From NCBI GenBank assembly GCA_021203515.1, contig JAJQAY010000084.1:1-64000 (forward strand): a stretch of DNA of 64,000 nt, read 5' to 3'. This DNA is from Bacteroides sp. (GTDB taxonomy: Bacteria; Bacteroidota; Bacteroidia; Bacteroidales; Bacteroidaceae). The first letter of the stretch is position 1, and every line of letters begins with the position of its first letter. Positions 1 through 17,900 of the stretch are shown piece after piece. Below the pieces are notes generated by a model. It saw only the letters and a list, made by a program, of their open reading frames with translations, had not been told where the DNA came from and did not search any database. Position numbers and translations under genes: made by a program.

Positions 1-24
1 ATAAAGATACAACCTTTATTTGAA

Positions 25-1512
<1,488 letters not shown>

Positions 1513-1530
1513 AATTGTATTCTTTTTAGT

Positions 1531-1617
1531 TAACGAGGTAACGAGGTTACAAGATACGAGGCACGCCCTTGTCCCCTTGTCAACTCGTCTCCTCGTTAAC
1601 TTGTTCCCTTGTCAACT
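1531..1617. repeat. Intergenic AACGAGG/CTTGTCA heptamer-type repeat
   Basis: The gap between the DUF4922 gene and the SpoIID-like gene consists of degenerate 7-nt units (TAACGAGG, TTACAAGATACGAGG) facing inverted units (CTCGTTAAC, CCTTGTCAAC). The TGA stop of the DUF4922 gene is formed by the end of the repeat. Confidence 0.6.
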
Positions 1618-2547
1618 GATTTGCTCTTTGATACGTTGCCGTACCTTCTTAAACTCCGCAGGCGAGAGGCACACTTCGCTTAAAATCTGTGCTACGTCCT
1701 CTGCCGTTATCTTCTTGAAGTCCTTCTCTACCGGTGTGATAAATACACCTCCTAGGTCTACGGATGCCGGACTGCTCAACAGATTGGCATCGCCTTCGGC
1801 CGTGTAACATGCCGGGCGGTGGAGGGCACGCGGGAAGATGAAGACAATCCATTTCCCGTCTTCATACAAGGCGAGTACGTTCATCATCGGCTCGTCCTCT
1901 CCGGGCTTCACCTCCAACGAGTGGTAGATGATGTCGAATAGCTTGATGGCGGTCTTCCGGTCAGCAGACTCGATGACAAGAATAGTCCGCGGTGCATCGT
2001 TCAGATGCCAGAGCGTTGCTTGCCCGTAGTCTGCTACTTTGCCCGCCACTTGCCCGCGCCAGTCCTGCTCGATGGGCATGAAACCTTTGTTACCCGCCTG
2101 GAAGTGGGCATGGTCGGGAGCAGAGGCGCCACACTTGGGGCCGTTGTAGAAGATGGTATAGTCGGTCAACTGTCGTGCCAGGTCAAGCATATCGCCAAAG
2201 CGGGGGGCGATGCGCTGGTCTACGTGTGCTGTTTCCGGTACCGTCAGATGACGGGGAAAGATGGGGAACGGGTTGACTAATATATTATAATGTCCTTCGA
2301 ACGGGATGCCTTTCTGCTCCCGCGGCAGATTGGCAGGGCAGAGGAAGCATTTACGCTCTTTGATGGACTTGGGGTCTACCTTGGCGCCGGAAGACACGAT
2401 GCGGGCAGGATTGAACTGCACTTTATAGGAGATGCCGTTCACGTTCAGCTCCTTCACTTGTACTCCGGAGAGGACGGCGTAGTTGTCGCGCGCTATTTCC
2501 CAGGTTGATACCTGTTCAATCAGGAGATTTTCTATCGTTTGGTTCAT
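1612..2547 (-). CDS. DUF4922 / HIT-GalT-like nucleotidyltransferase family protein
   Basis: A 311-residue protein of the DUF4922 family. The signature DHAHFQAG near residue 170 is an H-x-H-x-Q motif as found in GalT- and Ap4A/GDP-hexose-phosphorylase-like members of the HIT superfamily, so a phosphorylase or nucleotidyl transfer reaction is likely; the substrate is unknown. ERKCFLCPANLPREQKG near residue 65 has a CxxC pair that could hold zinc. No signal peptide is seen, so it should be cytoplasmic. It sits 25 bp after the GT2 gene in the wall-related operon, which suggests sugar-nucleotide chemistry. Family assignment is firm; function is inferred. Confidence 0.8.
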   Translation of the reverse strand: MNQTIENLLIEQVSTWEIARDNYAVLSGVQVKELNVNGISYKVQFNPARIVSSGAKVDPKSIKERKCFLCPANLPREQKGIPFEGHYNILVNPFPIFPRHLTVPETAHVDQRIAPRFGDMLDLARQLTDYTIFYNGPKCGASAPDHAHFQAGNKGFMPIEQDWRGQVAGKVADYGQATLWHLNDAPRTILVIESADRKTAIKLFDIIYHSLEVKPGEDEPMMNVLALYEDGKWIVFIFPRALHRPACYTAEGDANLLSSPASVDLGGVFITPVEKDFKKITAEDVAQILSEVCLSPAEFKKVRQRIKEQIS

Positions 2548-2572
2548 ATCGCTTGGGGGTAATAGTATGTTG

Positions 2573-4036
2573 TTACTTTTTCTTATTCATCGCAATACGT
2601 GCTTGCAACTCCCAAGTGCGGATACGGTCTTTGTACAAGTTGTGCCCGTTCATCTTCACCACATCCAGCGAAGCGTCCGAGTTATCGTCCCAGCGGCGGC
2701 AGAGGTAAACAACCTCATAAACACGCCCTATCTGATACTGACGGGAGAAGTTCAACCCCAAAGCATAGTCTTCGCCATAGCTCGTATTAGGCACTTTCAC
2801 TTCGCGCAGCACCGGAGTGTAGAAAGCACGCGGTGCACCCAGGCCGTTGATGCGGAGGGTATTGTTGCGTCCGTTCTCCGGCGTCCATTCCTTGTGGTCG
2901 ATGATGCTCGGGGCAATCATATTCATATTGAAGTCCGTCATCATGTATGTACCCACCACCATTGCGCAGTTCTGTTCGTAGAAAGCGCGAACCATGATGC
3001 TCAGTGTGTTCTCATCCTTATAGACATCGTCGCTGTCCAGTTGCACAGCAAACTTGCCACACTTGGGATGATACACTCCCATGTTCCAGCAACCGCCGAT
3101 GCCGAGGTCATTGCGCTCGGGGATGATATGGATGAGGCGCTCGTCGCTCTTGAATTCATCAATGGCTTCGGTAGTGCCGTCCGTAGAATGGTTGTCGATG
3201 ATGATGAGGTTGAACTTGAAGTCTGTCTTCTGGTTTAGCACCGACTTGATGGCGTCGCGGATGGTACGGATACGATTGCGTACGGGGATAATGACCGATG
3301 CCTCGTATTCAAAGTTGCCTGCGGAGAACTCAATCTTCTTGAACTCCGGTGTCAGATAGCCGCCTATTTCTTTCAGATGCTCAGTGCAGGCCTGCTCCAT
3401 TTCAATTTGACGGTCGCGGTTCTTGGGGGCTACGTAGTCGAAAATCTTCTCACCGCTCTTGCGCGTGTCGTTTTCCACTTCACTGTAGAGGTATTCGTTG
3501 ATGTGCACCAGGTCTGCCTTTTGGCTCAACTTCAGGCGGAGGTCGTAGAGACCGGCAAAGTTATAATCCGACTTCATGCGTCCGGCAGCCTCTTTCAGCT
3601 TTGCCGTATCGAAGAGTAATACGGAACCGAAGTTGAAGTCGTCTCTTAAAGAACCGAACTGGTAATCGATGACCGGTGCGTTGGTCTGCTTGCCGTCGGC
3701 TATCTGATAGTGGTCGGCATATACCATTCCGGCATTGGCATCTTCTGCGATATGTATCATGCGCTCCAAGGCGAACATCCCCATTTCGAGCGTAGTCTCT
3801 TTGGTGTAGAGCAATGTATAATCAGCTCCCGAGGAATTTGCCATAACTTTCATGGCAAGACTGCTGAAGGGGTATTCCAGACGCAGTTGTTTGCTGCCGT
3901 GCACCTCTTCTATCGGTTCGAAACTGGTAGTCACTAAATAGATGTCGTTTACAAGGCCTGTAGCCTGCAATCCTAGTACGGTCTTCTCCACTTGTTTTTT
4001 TCCTGTGAAAGGAACAAAGCAATCAATCTTCTTCAT
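2573..4036 (-). CDS. Family 2 glycosyltransferase
   Basis: A 487-residue protein with a GT-A type GT2 domain from about residue 240: EASVIIPVRNRIRTIRDAIKS, LIIIDNHSTDGTTEAI and the metal-binding DxD-like QLDSDDVY. The N-terminal 230 residues start MKKIDCFVPFTGKKQVEKTV and look like a second nucleotide-sugar or glycosyltransferase-like domain (contains VYADHYQIADGKQ), not confidently assigned. No membrane segment or signal is seen. It is the fifth gene of the operon, 19 bp after the phosphatase gene. Acceptor and donor cannot be told from sequence. Confidence 0.82.
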   Translation of the reverse strand: MKKIDCFVPFTGKKQVEKTVLGLQATGLVNDIYLVTTSFEPIEEVHGSKQLRLEYPFSSLAMKVMANSSGADYTLLYTKETTLEMGMFALERMIHIAEDANAGMVYADHYQIADGKQTNAPVIDYQFGSLRDDFNFGSVLLFDTAKLKEAAGRMKSDYNFAGLYDLRLKLSQKADLVHINEYLYSEVENDTRKSGEKIFDYVAPKNRDRQIEMEQACTEHLKEIGGYLTPEFKKIEFSAGNFEYEASVIIPVRNRIRTIRDAIKSVLNQKTDFKFNLIIIDNHSTDGTTEAIDEFKSDERLIHIIPERNDLGIGGCWNMGVYHPKCGKFAVQLDSDDVYKDENTLSIMVRAFYEQNCAMVVGTYMMTDFNMNMIAPSIIDHKEWTPENGRNNTLRINGLGAPRAFYTPVLREVKVPNTSYGEDYALGLNFSRQYQIGRVYEVVYLCRRWDDNSDASLDVVKMNGHNLYKDRIRTWELQARIAMNKKK

Positions 4037-4055
4037 GTGTATAACGTTTTAATTC

Positions 4056-5952
<1,897 letters not shown>

Positions 5953-5980
5953 AGATGATGATTGGTTTATAGATGATTCT

Positions 5981-9061
<3,081 letters not shown>

Positions 9062-9088
9062 GGCGAAGTATTAAGTTAAATGTTCGTT

Positions 9089-10532
9089 TTATTTCTTCCG
9101 TATCAGCAGGCAAAGCCCGATGAACGTAAACAGTGCGTTGAATATCAGTAACTCGTAGCTGAACTGATAGCCGTTGAACCATGCTTCCGAGTTTTTTTGC
9201 AGGATGAAGCAGAGGATGGGCGAGGCAATCGCCACATACGGAATATGCTTGTCGCGTACTTGCTGCTTCATGAAGATGCCAAAGGCAAACAGACCGAGGA
9301 TAGGGCCGTAGGTATAACTTGCCAGGATATATACCGCATCAATCACGCTGGTATTGTTCAGCATATTGAATACGAAGATAGTGAGGCCCATAATCACTGC
9401 CATTCCCACATGCACCCGTTTGTGTACTTTTACGATTTCCTCTTCCGTCTTGCCTTTCGTGCCGAGAATATCCACCGTGAAAGAAGTAGTCAGCGCCGCT
9501 AGTGCCGAACCGGCTGCCGAATAGGCGGAAGAAATCAGTCCGATGATAAACAGGATGCCTACGATGGCCGGGAAGTAATTGCCGGTTGCAATCAGCGGGA
9601 AGAGTTCGTCGCTTTTCTCCACTTGGATGCCTTGGCTTCCGGCAAAGATATAAAGCAATACACCTAGCATCAGGAACAGCAGGATTACGAAGAACTGCGA
9701 GATAACGCTGGTAATCATGTTCTTCTGCGAGTCTTTGAAGTTCTTGCAACTGAGGTTGCGTTGCATCATGTCCTGGTCCAGTCCGGTCATGGCAATCATG
9801 GTGAATGCACCGGCAAAGAACTGTTTGAAGAAATACTGTTTGCTGTTCACATCATCGAAGAAGAAGATGCGCGACAGGTCGCTGTCGGCAATGGTGCGAA
9901 CCATGCTGGTGAACGTGAGGTTCAGGTCGGAAGCGATGTAACAGATGCAAAGCACCACAGACACCACCAAACAGAATGTTTTCAGTGAGTCTGTCCAAAT
10001 CAGAGACTTCACTCCGCCCCGGAACGTGTAGAGCCACACCAACGCTACAGTAATGGCTACATTCAGAATGAAAGGCAATCCGAAAGGTTCGAATACCAAT
10101 AGTTGCAGCGTCAGGCAAACCAGGAACAGGCGCACGGCAGCTCCCAGCATTTTAGAGATAAAGAAGAACCAGGCCCCCCGTACGATATGATGACATTCCG
10201 AAACGGTTTTCCAGATATTCGTAGATAGATACCAGGTTCATCCGGTAGAACAGGGGTGTCAACACAAAGGCAATAATCATCTGCCCGGCTATAAATCCCA
10301 ATACCATTTGCAGATAACCAAAATTACTTGCACCGACCATGCCTGGCACGGATACATAGGTCGCTCCGGATATACTGGAACCAATCATGGCAAAGGCTAC
10401 AACATACCAGGATGATTTACGATTTCCTACAAAGAAACCTGCGTTGTCTGCTTTTCTGCCGGCTATATAGGATATAGTAAAGAGTATCGCAAAATAGGCG
10501 GCAATTGTGATGATAACGGATATCGGACTCAT
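9089..10532 (-). CDS. Sodium:solute symporter, candidate MurNAc/muropeptide-sugar transporter (frame broken)
   Basis: A multi-pass SSS-family symporter of about 480 residues. The N-terminal part begins MSPISVIITIAAYFAILFTISYIAGRKADNAGFFVGNRKSSWYVVAFAMIGSSISG, the usual SSS start with TM1 and the Na-site region. The C-terminal part has at least eight further hydrophobic segments. The frame changes in the C6 run at 10174-10179; removing one C restores RTGAWFFFISKMLGA, so an insertion is likely. It lies 27 bp after the NamZ-like gene. In Tannerella forsythia the MurNAc importer MurT is an SSS protein in a wall-sugar operon, so MurNAc uptake is a reasonable inference, but other solutes are possible. 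Confidence 0.8.
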
Positions 10533-10559
10533 AGCTTGATACAGTTTTATTATTTACAA

Positions 10560-11726
10560 TTATTCTTCGTAGAGCAAATAAGGCTTGCGTTGCACTTTGA
10601 ACTTCTCTACATCATTTTTCCACGTAGCTTTGATTTCATCGGCACTTTTCCCTTCTTCTATCATCTTGCGCACGTAGTCAGTACCCATCAGCAGTTCGAA
10701 GAACGGACGGAAGAACTGGTCGCCCATATTCAGGTTGTTGTAGGCGTCAATCAGATAACTCAGGTCTATGCCCCGTTTCCATATTTCTTCGTTGCTCAGG
10801 TGGCTGAGGTCTATGCCATGACACAGTTTATTGAGTTGGGGCGGGTTCTTTGCACCGGGGATGCTTCTGGGGGTGAAGCTGTAACTGTATCCCGTCATAT
10901 TGGGGTGCCCATATACCTGAAACGGGAGCGAAGTGCCTCTGCCCAGACTGACCGGTGTAGCTTCGAAGAAGCACATGGACGGATACAGATAGACGGACTT
11001 CATGTTCGGCAGGTTGGGTGATGGCGGAATAGGCAACTCATATTTTGTCTGGTGCGTATAGTTCTTGCAAGGGATAACTGTCAGGTCGCACACACGTGAA
11101 GCCGGCAGCCAACGCTCACCGTTTACCATCTGTGCAAGTTCGCCCAGTGTCATGCCGTGCACAATGGGTATGGGAAGCCAGCCCACACCGGATTTATACT
11201 TCATATCCAGTATCGGCCCGTCTACATAATGCCCGTTCGGGTTGGGACGATCCAGCAGCAAAACCTTACGGTTGTATTCTGCGCAGGCATCCATCAGCCG
11301 GCACATCGTAATATAGTAGGTATAGAAACGCAATCCCACATCCTGTATGTCGATAACCAGTATGTCGAACTTCCTCATGGATGCTTCGCTCGGCTTCTTC
11401 TCTTTCCCGTCATAAAGGGAGAGAATGGGTACACCGGTTTTCTTGTCTACAGAGTTGGCAACATGCTGCCCTGCATCTGCATCGCCCCTGAAGCCATGTT
11501 CCGGTGAAAAGATAGCTACTACATTGAACTTGTTTTCCAGCAGGACGTCCAGCAAGTGTTTGTCTCCCACCATCCCCGTGTGATTGGAGAAGATGGCAAT
11601 TCGCTTTCCTTTTAAGATCGGGAAATACTCCGAAGTCTGTTCATCGCCTAAGATTACACGTTCTTTTTGGGCCTGGCACAGTAGAGTACTGCATAGCAAA
11701 ATGGTTAATAGTAGCAGTTTCTTCAT
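10560..11726 (-). CDS. namZ: DUF1343 (NamZ-type) exo-beta-N-acetylmuramidase, secreted
   Basis: A DUF1343 protein of 388 residues when started at MKKLLLLTILLCSTLLCQAQ, which gives a clean signal peptide. A longer upstream start (11840) would add a low-complexity AT-rich leader and lie upstream of the promoter box. Family motifs are present: GKRIAIFSNHTGMVGD, VVAIFSPEHGFRGDADAGQ, LSLYDG, IDIQDVGLRFYTY, LLDRPNPNG, GMTLGELA and SLGRGTSLPF. Characterised members release MurNAc from the non-reducing ends of peptidoglycan fragments. It is the first gene of a seven-gene minus-strand operon with the symporter 27 bp downstream, a logical hydrolase-plus-importer pair. Confidence 0.85.
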   Translation of the reverse strand: MKKLLLLTILLCSTLLCQAQKERVILGDEQTSEYFPILKGKRIAIFSNHTGMVGDKHLLDVLLENKFNVVAIFSPEHGFRGDADAGQHVANSVDKKTGVPILSLYDGKEKKPSEASMRKFDILVIDIQDVGLRFYTYYITMCRLMDACAEYNRKVLLLDRPNPNGHYVDGPILDMKYKSGVGWLPIPIVHGMTLGELAQMVNGERWLPASRVCDLTVIPCKNYTHQTKYELPIPPSPNLPNMKSVYLYPSMCFFEATPVSLGRGTSLPFQVYGHPNMTGYSYSFTPRSIPGAKNPPQLNKLCHGIDLSHLSNEEIWKRGIDLSYLIDAYNNLNMGDQFFRPFFELLMGTDYVRKMIEEGKSADEIKATWKNDVEKFKVQRKPYLLYEE

Positions 11727-11758
11727 AATAGCATTGGTTAAGGGGAATATGTATGCAA

Positions 11759-11766
11759 CAAAGATA
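11759..11766 (-). promoter_or_regulatory. Bacteroides -7 box for the namZ operon
   Basis: On the minus strand this reads TATCTTTG, matching the Bacteroides TAnnTTTG consensus, 33 bp before the chosen namZ start codon. It supports the shorter start. Confidence 0.6.
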
Positions 11767-11850
11767 GACTTTATTTTAATATCAAAAACACTTATTTGAG
11801 AATTTTTAGTATTCTCAATCTTAATTTGCAATTTAGACAAGGCTTATCTC

Positions 11851-11878
11851 TTGGATAATCAAGAAAATACTATCTTTG
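11851..11878 (+). promoter_or_regulatory. Bacteroides sigma-ABfr-type promoter for the GHL10-like gene
   Basis: TTG at 11851-11853 and TATCTTTG at 11871-11878, separated by 17 bp, match the -33/-7 pattern. The start codon is 53 bp downstream at 11931. Confidence 0.65.
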
Positions 11879-11930
11879 TGCTGTGTGACTTAGTTTAGTT
11901 TTATTTTGTGTAACTCTTAAAATCATCATC

Positions 11931-13039
11931 ATGAAAACTAATTATTTATTTGTGGCAATCTTTTGCCTTTTCTGCTTTAATGTGTTGTCTCTCCCTGCAA
12001 AGAACAAAAAGAAAGCGCCTGTTGCGGAACAGAAGATTTCTTTGGGCGTATGGGAAGACGTGAATAAAAGTGCTTCGGTCGATTCGATTGTGCGCTGGAT
12101 GAAACCTTTCGATGAGGCAGGTATCAAGAACTATTATATGTGTGGCTCGCCCGAAGAAGTGGCACGCTATATCGAGGCGGCCAAATCTTATGTGGGCGCC
12201 AAAGTACATGCCTGGATGTTTACGGTAATGCTCCCGGAGATTCTGCGGCACTTGCACATCCGGAATGGTTTGAAGTCAACCGTATAGGATATAACAGTTA
12301 TGAATACGACCCTTATGTGAAGCATTATAAATGGCTTAGTCCTTCTGTGCCCGAGGCTCGTCAGTATATGAAGAATAAAGCTGCCTCGTTTGCGGCTCTG
12401 AAGGGATTGGCTTCCGTACATCTGGACTTTATCCGTTATAATGATGCAGCGCTGGGAAGGCGTTTGCAACAGTATAAGTTTAAAATTCAGCAAGACACCT
12501 ATCGTGCTGAGTATGATTTCGGTTATCATCCGTTGGCGATTGAAAAGTTCAAGAAAATATTCGGTTATTCTCCGTTGGACTTGCAGGCTCCCTGGATGAG
12601 TCCGGAATGGTTGCAGTTCCGTTTAAATGAAGTGACTTCTTTGGTGAATGAAATAGCCGACGAGACGCATGCCACAGGCAAGCAACTGTCGGCTGCTGTA
12701 TTCCCGTTCCCCACCCGTGCCCGCATGACGGTTTATCAGGATTGGCCTACTTGGAAACTGGATATTGTCTGCCCGATGAATTACCAGTCGTTCTATTCGG
12801 AAGGTTTGGGCTGGATACCGTTCAGCGTTGAAAACGGCTTGCGCGAGACTTTTCATAAGAATAAGTATGTCTCCAGTTTATTCGTTTCGGATATCAGTGC
12901 AGAAGAACTGTATGAAGCTGCCAAACTATCCATCGAAGCGGGAGCCGACGGTGTGAATTTCTTTAATGCTCGCGCTTTGCTGAAAGACGGAAAACTGGAG
13001 ACGGTGAAGCGAATTAATAAGGAATACAATTTACAATAG
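11931..13039 (+). CDS. GHL10-like glycoside hydrolase family protein, secreted (frame broken)
   Basis: Signal peptide MKTNYLFVAIFCLFCFNVLSLPA is followed by a TIM-barrel-type protein of about 369 residues: VHAWMFTVNAPGD, HPEWFEVNR, PSVPEARQYM, VHLDFIRYND (candidate acid), SAAVFPFPTRARMTVYQDWPTWKLDIVCPMNYQ and a GADGVNFFNA end. This fits the glycosyl-hydrolase-like 10 / DUF187-related group. The reading frame shifts by one missing base between 12221 and 12232 (TVNAPGDSA spans the two frames). It stands alone on the plus strand, divergent from namZ and convergent with susD, sharing a hairpin terminator. Substrate unknown. Confidence 0.68.
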
Positions 13040-13142
13040 CTGCCTGCTCCTTACCTGCTTCCTGTCTACTTCGAGAAAAAGAACCTGTAAAGGGAGGAAA
13101 TAGGGAGCGGCACAGGAGACGTAAGGTTGCATATAAAATGGA

Positions 13143-13180
13143 AATGCTCAGAAGTTGCCGGCTTCTGAGCATTTTTTTTA
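13143..13180. terminator. Intrinsic terminator between convergent genes
   Basis: A 12-bp stem AATGCTCAGAAG / CTTCTGAGCATT is followed by T8 on the plus strand. It ends the GHL10-like gene and lies just past the stop of the convergent susD. Confidence 0.85.
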
Positions 13181-13182
13181 TT

Positions 13183-14958
13183 TTACCAGCCCGGATTATT
13201 GGGCGCTAAATTCGGATTTAGACTAATCTGACCTGATGGAATGGGGTACAGATAGTACTTAACATCGAACGTACGGGTTTGTGCTTTCGAGGCATCCATA
13301 TAGTTACCTACCAACGTTACTTTCTCATTGGTGTTTATATCAGGGTCTGCCGTCAGGTTGGCACCAAGTAGAATATCCTTATTCGTTGAAGAATCCAACT
13401 TGTGCAGTTGATGTCAGCGAATTAAATCCCAGTAACGTGTCCAGTTATCGAACATTAACTCGCAACGGCGTTCGCGACGGATTTCCCATATCAGGTCACT
13501 GACGCCAATCGTATTCTTGGGGTCGGAGAAGCCGGGATTAAGTTCCAGGTCAGGCAGTTCGGCACGGGCTCTCAGCAGATTGATAGAATTGTTCAAATCT
13601 GCTTGAGTGATGGCCTCTCCGCCTGCATCGGCCAGTTCGGCACTAGCTTCGGCATACTGCAAATAAATGACAGACAGCCAGAACAACGGACAGTGTGTGT
13701 AGTTGGAGCTTGTCTGGTTTCTATAGTTCACGGGGATGGTCGGATTGTCGTATTTGGATACGCCGTAACCGGTAGAAGAAGTCATTTCCATTCCAACGTT
13801 GAAACGGGTGAAGCCACGATCGGCATAGAATACAGTAGTGTCGATGGTTTGCACCAGACGTGCGTCTCTTCGAGCCAACAGGTCCTTGATAGACAGTCTC
13901 ATAATGATTGTATCCCGTTGAGTAGGCTTGCCTTGGTCCAATATTCTCTTTTCCTTTACCAGTTCAGGCGAATCGGTGTTATTGGCAGAAGTTAAACTCA
14001 TCGGTTTTCCATCTGTTTTGAATAGGTAAGCCTCAAAGGCGTCTTTCGTCATACCGCTGATTTGGGTAGATGAACAGATGTAGTCTACAAGAGAGTGAGT
14101 CAGCAGACTCTGTTTATATGCCTTATAGAGAATCATCTCCGTGTTTGAACTCAAATCCGTGGAGTTGTAGTTTCCCTAATAGGAACCGTTCAGTTTATAC
14201 GATGTCTTGCTCATGATAGCCTGACAAGCGGTTTTGGCTTCTTTGAGATACTTCTTGGCACCTTCCATGTCGGGAGCTTTCTGCTTGTCTTCAGCTTTGC
14301 GGTATTTTCGGAAAGTTCCTTCATACAGGCAGATTTCAGCTTTGATGGCCTGCGCCATATCCTGTGAGAATGTGGTCTTGCTGCCTTTCGATGCTATCAT
14401 GTGGGTGCAGGCGAAATTGATGTCTTCCAGCACTTTGTCCATAATGAGGTCGCGGTCTTCGCATTTGGCGTATAAAACACCGTCGTCTGTGATATTCAGA
14501 GACTTTTCTACCCAAGGCACATCACCAAACATGCGTACCAGATGGTAGTATTCCCATGCACGCATCATGCGAGCCACGCCTATCCAATGATTCTTGGTGG
14601 CTTCGTCCATAGCTGCAATTCCCGGAATGTGTTCCAGCATAATACAGGCCCGGCGTATTTCTTCCCAATCACTTTTCCAACTGCCGTCGCTGGCAGGTAC
14701 ATTCAAGTACGGCCAATTGGCGAAGCTGTTGCCTACCTGGTCGTCCGACAAAGTCTTGTAATAGAAAAGCCCGCTTCCGCCGCCGTTTCCGTAGCCTGTA
14801 AATTCTTCGTAGAAGGCATTGGCATAACCGGATATGTTGCTTTCACTCGTCCAGAAGTTGGTATTGGTGAATGTATCCTGCGGGTCTTTATCCAACATGC
14901 TGTCGCAACTGCTCAAAGCTATCAGTGACATCAGGAATAATATATTAATCTTCTTCAT
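13183..14958 (-). CDS. SusD/RagB-family outer-membrane lipoprotein (two in-frame stops)
   Basis: A SusD-like glycan-binding lipoprotein of about 590 residues. It starts MKKINILFLMSLIALSSCDSMLDKDPQDTF, a lipobox (SSC) followed by the usual DxxPxxTFTNTNFWTS motif. SusD-typical segments include KNHWIGVARMMRAWEYYHLVRMFGDVPWVEKSL, ECLYEG-like EICLYEGTF, IWEIRRERRCELMFDNWTRYWDLIR and a C-terminal YYLYPIPSGQISLNPNLAPNNPGW. Stops interrupt it at 14176-14178 (TAG; Trp or Gln expected) and 13414-13416 (TGA; RYWDLIRWHQL pattern expects Trp). It is paired with the susC gene 34 bp upstream. If real, the stops would truncate the protein; error is likelier. Confidence 0.85.
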
Positions 14959-14991
14959 ATTTTTTCATTCTAAAGTTAAACGTGGAGTTGC

Positions 14992-17900
14992 TTAGAAAGT
15001 CACTTGGATACCGAATGATACCGTGCGGTACATCGGGTCGATACGTCCCCATGTTCCGTTTCTATAGTCGTTATCATCGGGTGATACACAACCTGCGCTA
15101 GTGTTGATTTCGGGGTCGACCGGTGCATTGCTTCTATTTATCAACTCACAGATGTTGTTGGCACTGAAGTAAATACGTGCTTTCTCAATGTAAGCCTTGC
15201 ACGTCAGGTCTTTGGGAAGGGTGTAACCCACCGTCAGGTTCTTGAAGCACAGGTAAGCCATGTGTACCACGTACTTGGATTGCGGATAGAAGTTGTGGTT
15301 ACCTCTTTCCAATACAGAGATAGCACCCTTGTTGGCATTGGTAGGCCACAAGCGCGGGAAGTCAGCGTTCGGGTCCGGATTGTCTTCCGACCAGTAACTC
15401 GTCTGATTTTCGTAGATGGCATCGGCGCCACGCATCATCGGCATAACAAAGGCTGATTGCGTCCATACATCGCGTTTACCTACGCCCTGGAAGAACATAT
15501 CGAGGTCGAAGCCTCTCCATTCACCGCCCAGACGGAAGCTGTATTGATATCGCGGAGTAGTGTTACCGATAACTTTCAAGTCTCCGTGATTGTCGGCAGT
15601 ACCTTCGCCTGCGTCAATGACGTCATTGCCATCGAGATTCTTGAACTTTATGTCACCGGGACCATAAACGAAACCGTCTTGTTCCAAGCCTTTCTGTGAA
15701 GCAATACCTGCCTTGTACGAGCCGTCGGCATTGAAATCGTCTGCCGTGAAATAGCGTTCTGTTTCAAATCCCCAGATTTCACCGTATACCTTACCGCTAT
15801 AGTTTTCATTCAGCAGTTTATTGTCATTATCCCATTTTGTGATAACGGTCTTGAAGTCACCGATGTTGGCGTTGGCATATACATTCACTTCGTTGAAGCG
15901 GTGATGCCAGTCGATGCTAAACTCCCAACCGCGCGTTCTCAATGTTCCGGTATTGATTTTCGGTGCGGAAGCGCCTAATATCTGTGGCATGGTCTGTCCC
16001 GGAGCCAACATGTCTTTCGTGGTACGTTGATACCAGTCGAAGGATACGTTCAATTCATTGTTTATGAAACCGAGGTCGATACCCAAGTCAAGTGTCTGGA
16101 TACGTTCCCATTTCAGGGTAGGAGATACCAGCGTAGGCATACCGTAAGTTACTAGTTTCGTTCCGCTTCCATCGAGCCAATGGGTGTCGGAGTCCGCGTA
16201 TTTGCTGACGGTGGAGATGAACATATTGTTCCCGATGACCTGGTTGCCGATTTCACCATAAGAACCGCGCAACTTGGCGTTGCTGACAATCTTCTTCACC
16301 GGTTCAAAGTACTTCTCTTCGCTTATGTGATAACCCAAAGAACCTGACGGGAAGAAAGTCCAGCGGTCTCCACTCGGGAATTTGGAAGAACCGTCGTAGC
16401 GGCCGTTCAATTCTAGCAGCCAGATACCGTTATAGTCATAGTTGATACGTCCGAACCAGCCGGCTGTACCCCATTCGCTATGTCTGCCGCTTACGGTTTG
16501 ATCACCGGTTACCAGATTAAATTCGGGCAGGTTGGGGTCTAGCAAGTTTTTGCGTTGTGAAGAGTGGAAAGAGTATTCCCCTTCTTCCGCATTACCGCCT
16601 ATCATAATGTTGAAGTTGTGCTTCTGGGCGAGGGTAAGTGCATAATTGGCAAATACATTCAATGCGTATGAGTTATCGCGTCCGCTGCCCTGGTATACAT
16701 AAGTGCTTGTGCCGCTGCTGAAGACGCTTGGCTCTGTCAACTTGCCGCCCCACGAATTCCAGCAGGTTACGGGCAGTCCGGCACTCTTTTCCGTTGTATT
16801 CTAAATGTTGTATGTGAAGTCTGCATTCAAGGTCAATCCCTTGACGACAGTTGCTTTCAGGAAAGCTCCCAGACGGGTATATGAGTCTTGGGTCGTATCA
16901 TCGCCGGCTTGTTTTCGGTAGGCGATATCGTTTCTCATATCCACGCCCTGATAAGTACCGTAAGGACCGAAGAAACTACCCCAGCGCCACAAATAAGTAT
17001 AGGTGTCGCGCATGGTGTTGGGTTCGGTGTATTTCTTATCACTGTAGCTGAAACGTCCGCCAATCTGCAACCAGTCGGTCAGGTCGTTTGTGATGTTGAC
17101 AGTTGCGTTGTACTTTTTCATGTCGTCGGGGTTGAACGCCATCACACCTTCTTCATGATTGTAACCGAAAGAAAGGAAATAGGAAGTCTTTCCACTGGTT
17201 CCCTGTACGGATACATTGTGGCTCTGCGAAGGTTTCCAGTTACGGAACATGATACCTACTACATCCCAGTCGGCATAATAAAGAGCACTGCCGTCATCTG
17301 CCAGGTCGAAGTCGTCACCCGGTACCATTTCGCGATATTTTGCCTTGCCACCGTGACGCTGTTTCCATGCATCTGCTTTAGCAATGAAGTCATCGTTCAT
17401 GTACATACCGAATAACTCATTATCCAATCCCGCACGAGTATTGGCATAGCGCAATGCTCTGGCCTGTGATGCTATGTCCGGATAATTGGGAAGAACGCTT
17501 GGAGTGTCCCAAGCAAAGTTGTTGGTGTAATTGATACTCACTTTATCCACCTTTTTTTGGCTGCTTTTGTTGTAATCAGCAATACGCCGAATGCGGCACG
17601 TGTACCGTAAATGGAGGTGAAAGCAGCATCTTTCAGTACGGAGATGTTTTCAATATCTTGTGTGTTTAGGAAGGAGATATCTTCCATCGGCACTCCGTCT
17701 ACTACGATGAGAGGGTCGCTCTTCGCACTGTTACTCAATGTACCCGTACCACGAATAGCCATGGTCGGTTTGCTGTTCAGCTTACCGCTGGAGCTGATGA
17801 TTGACAAGCCCGGAACTACTCCTTGCAGGGCTTTCGATACATCCGATTGCGGGCGGGCTTCCAACGTCTTGCTCACATCGACAGTCGATACGGCACCTGT

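Noticed and set aside
11727..11840. Longer N-terminus for the NamZ-like protein
   Set aside because: It would bury the signal peptide and lie upstream of the -7 box at 11759-11766.
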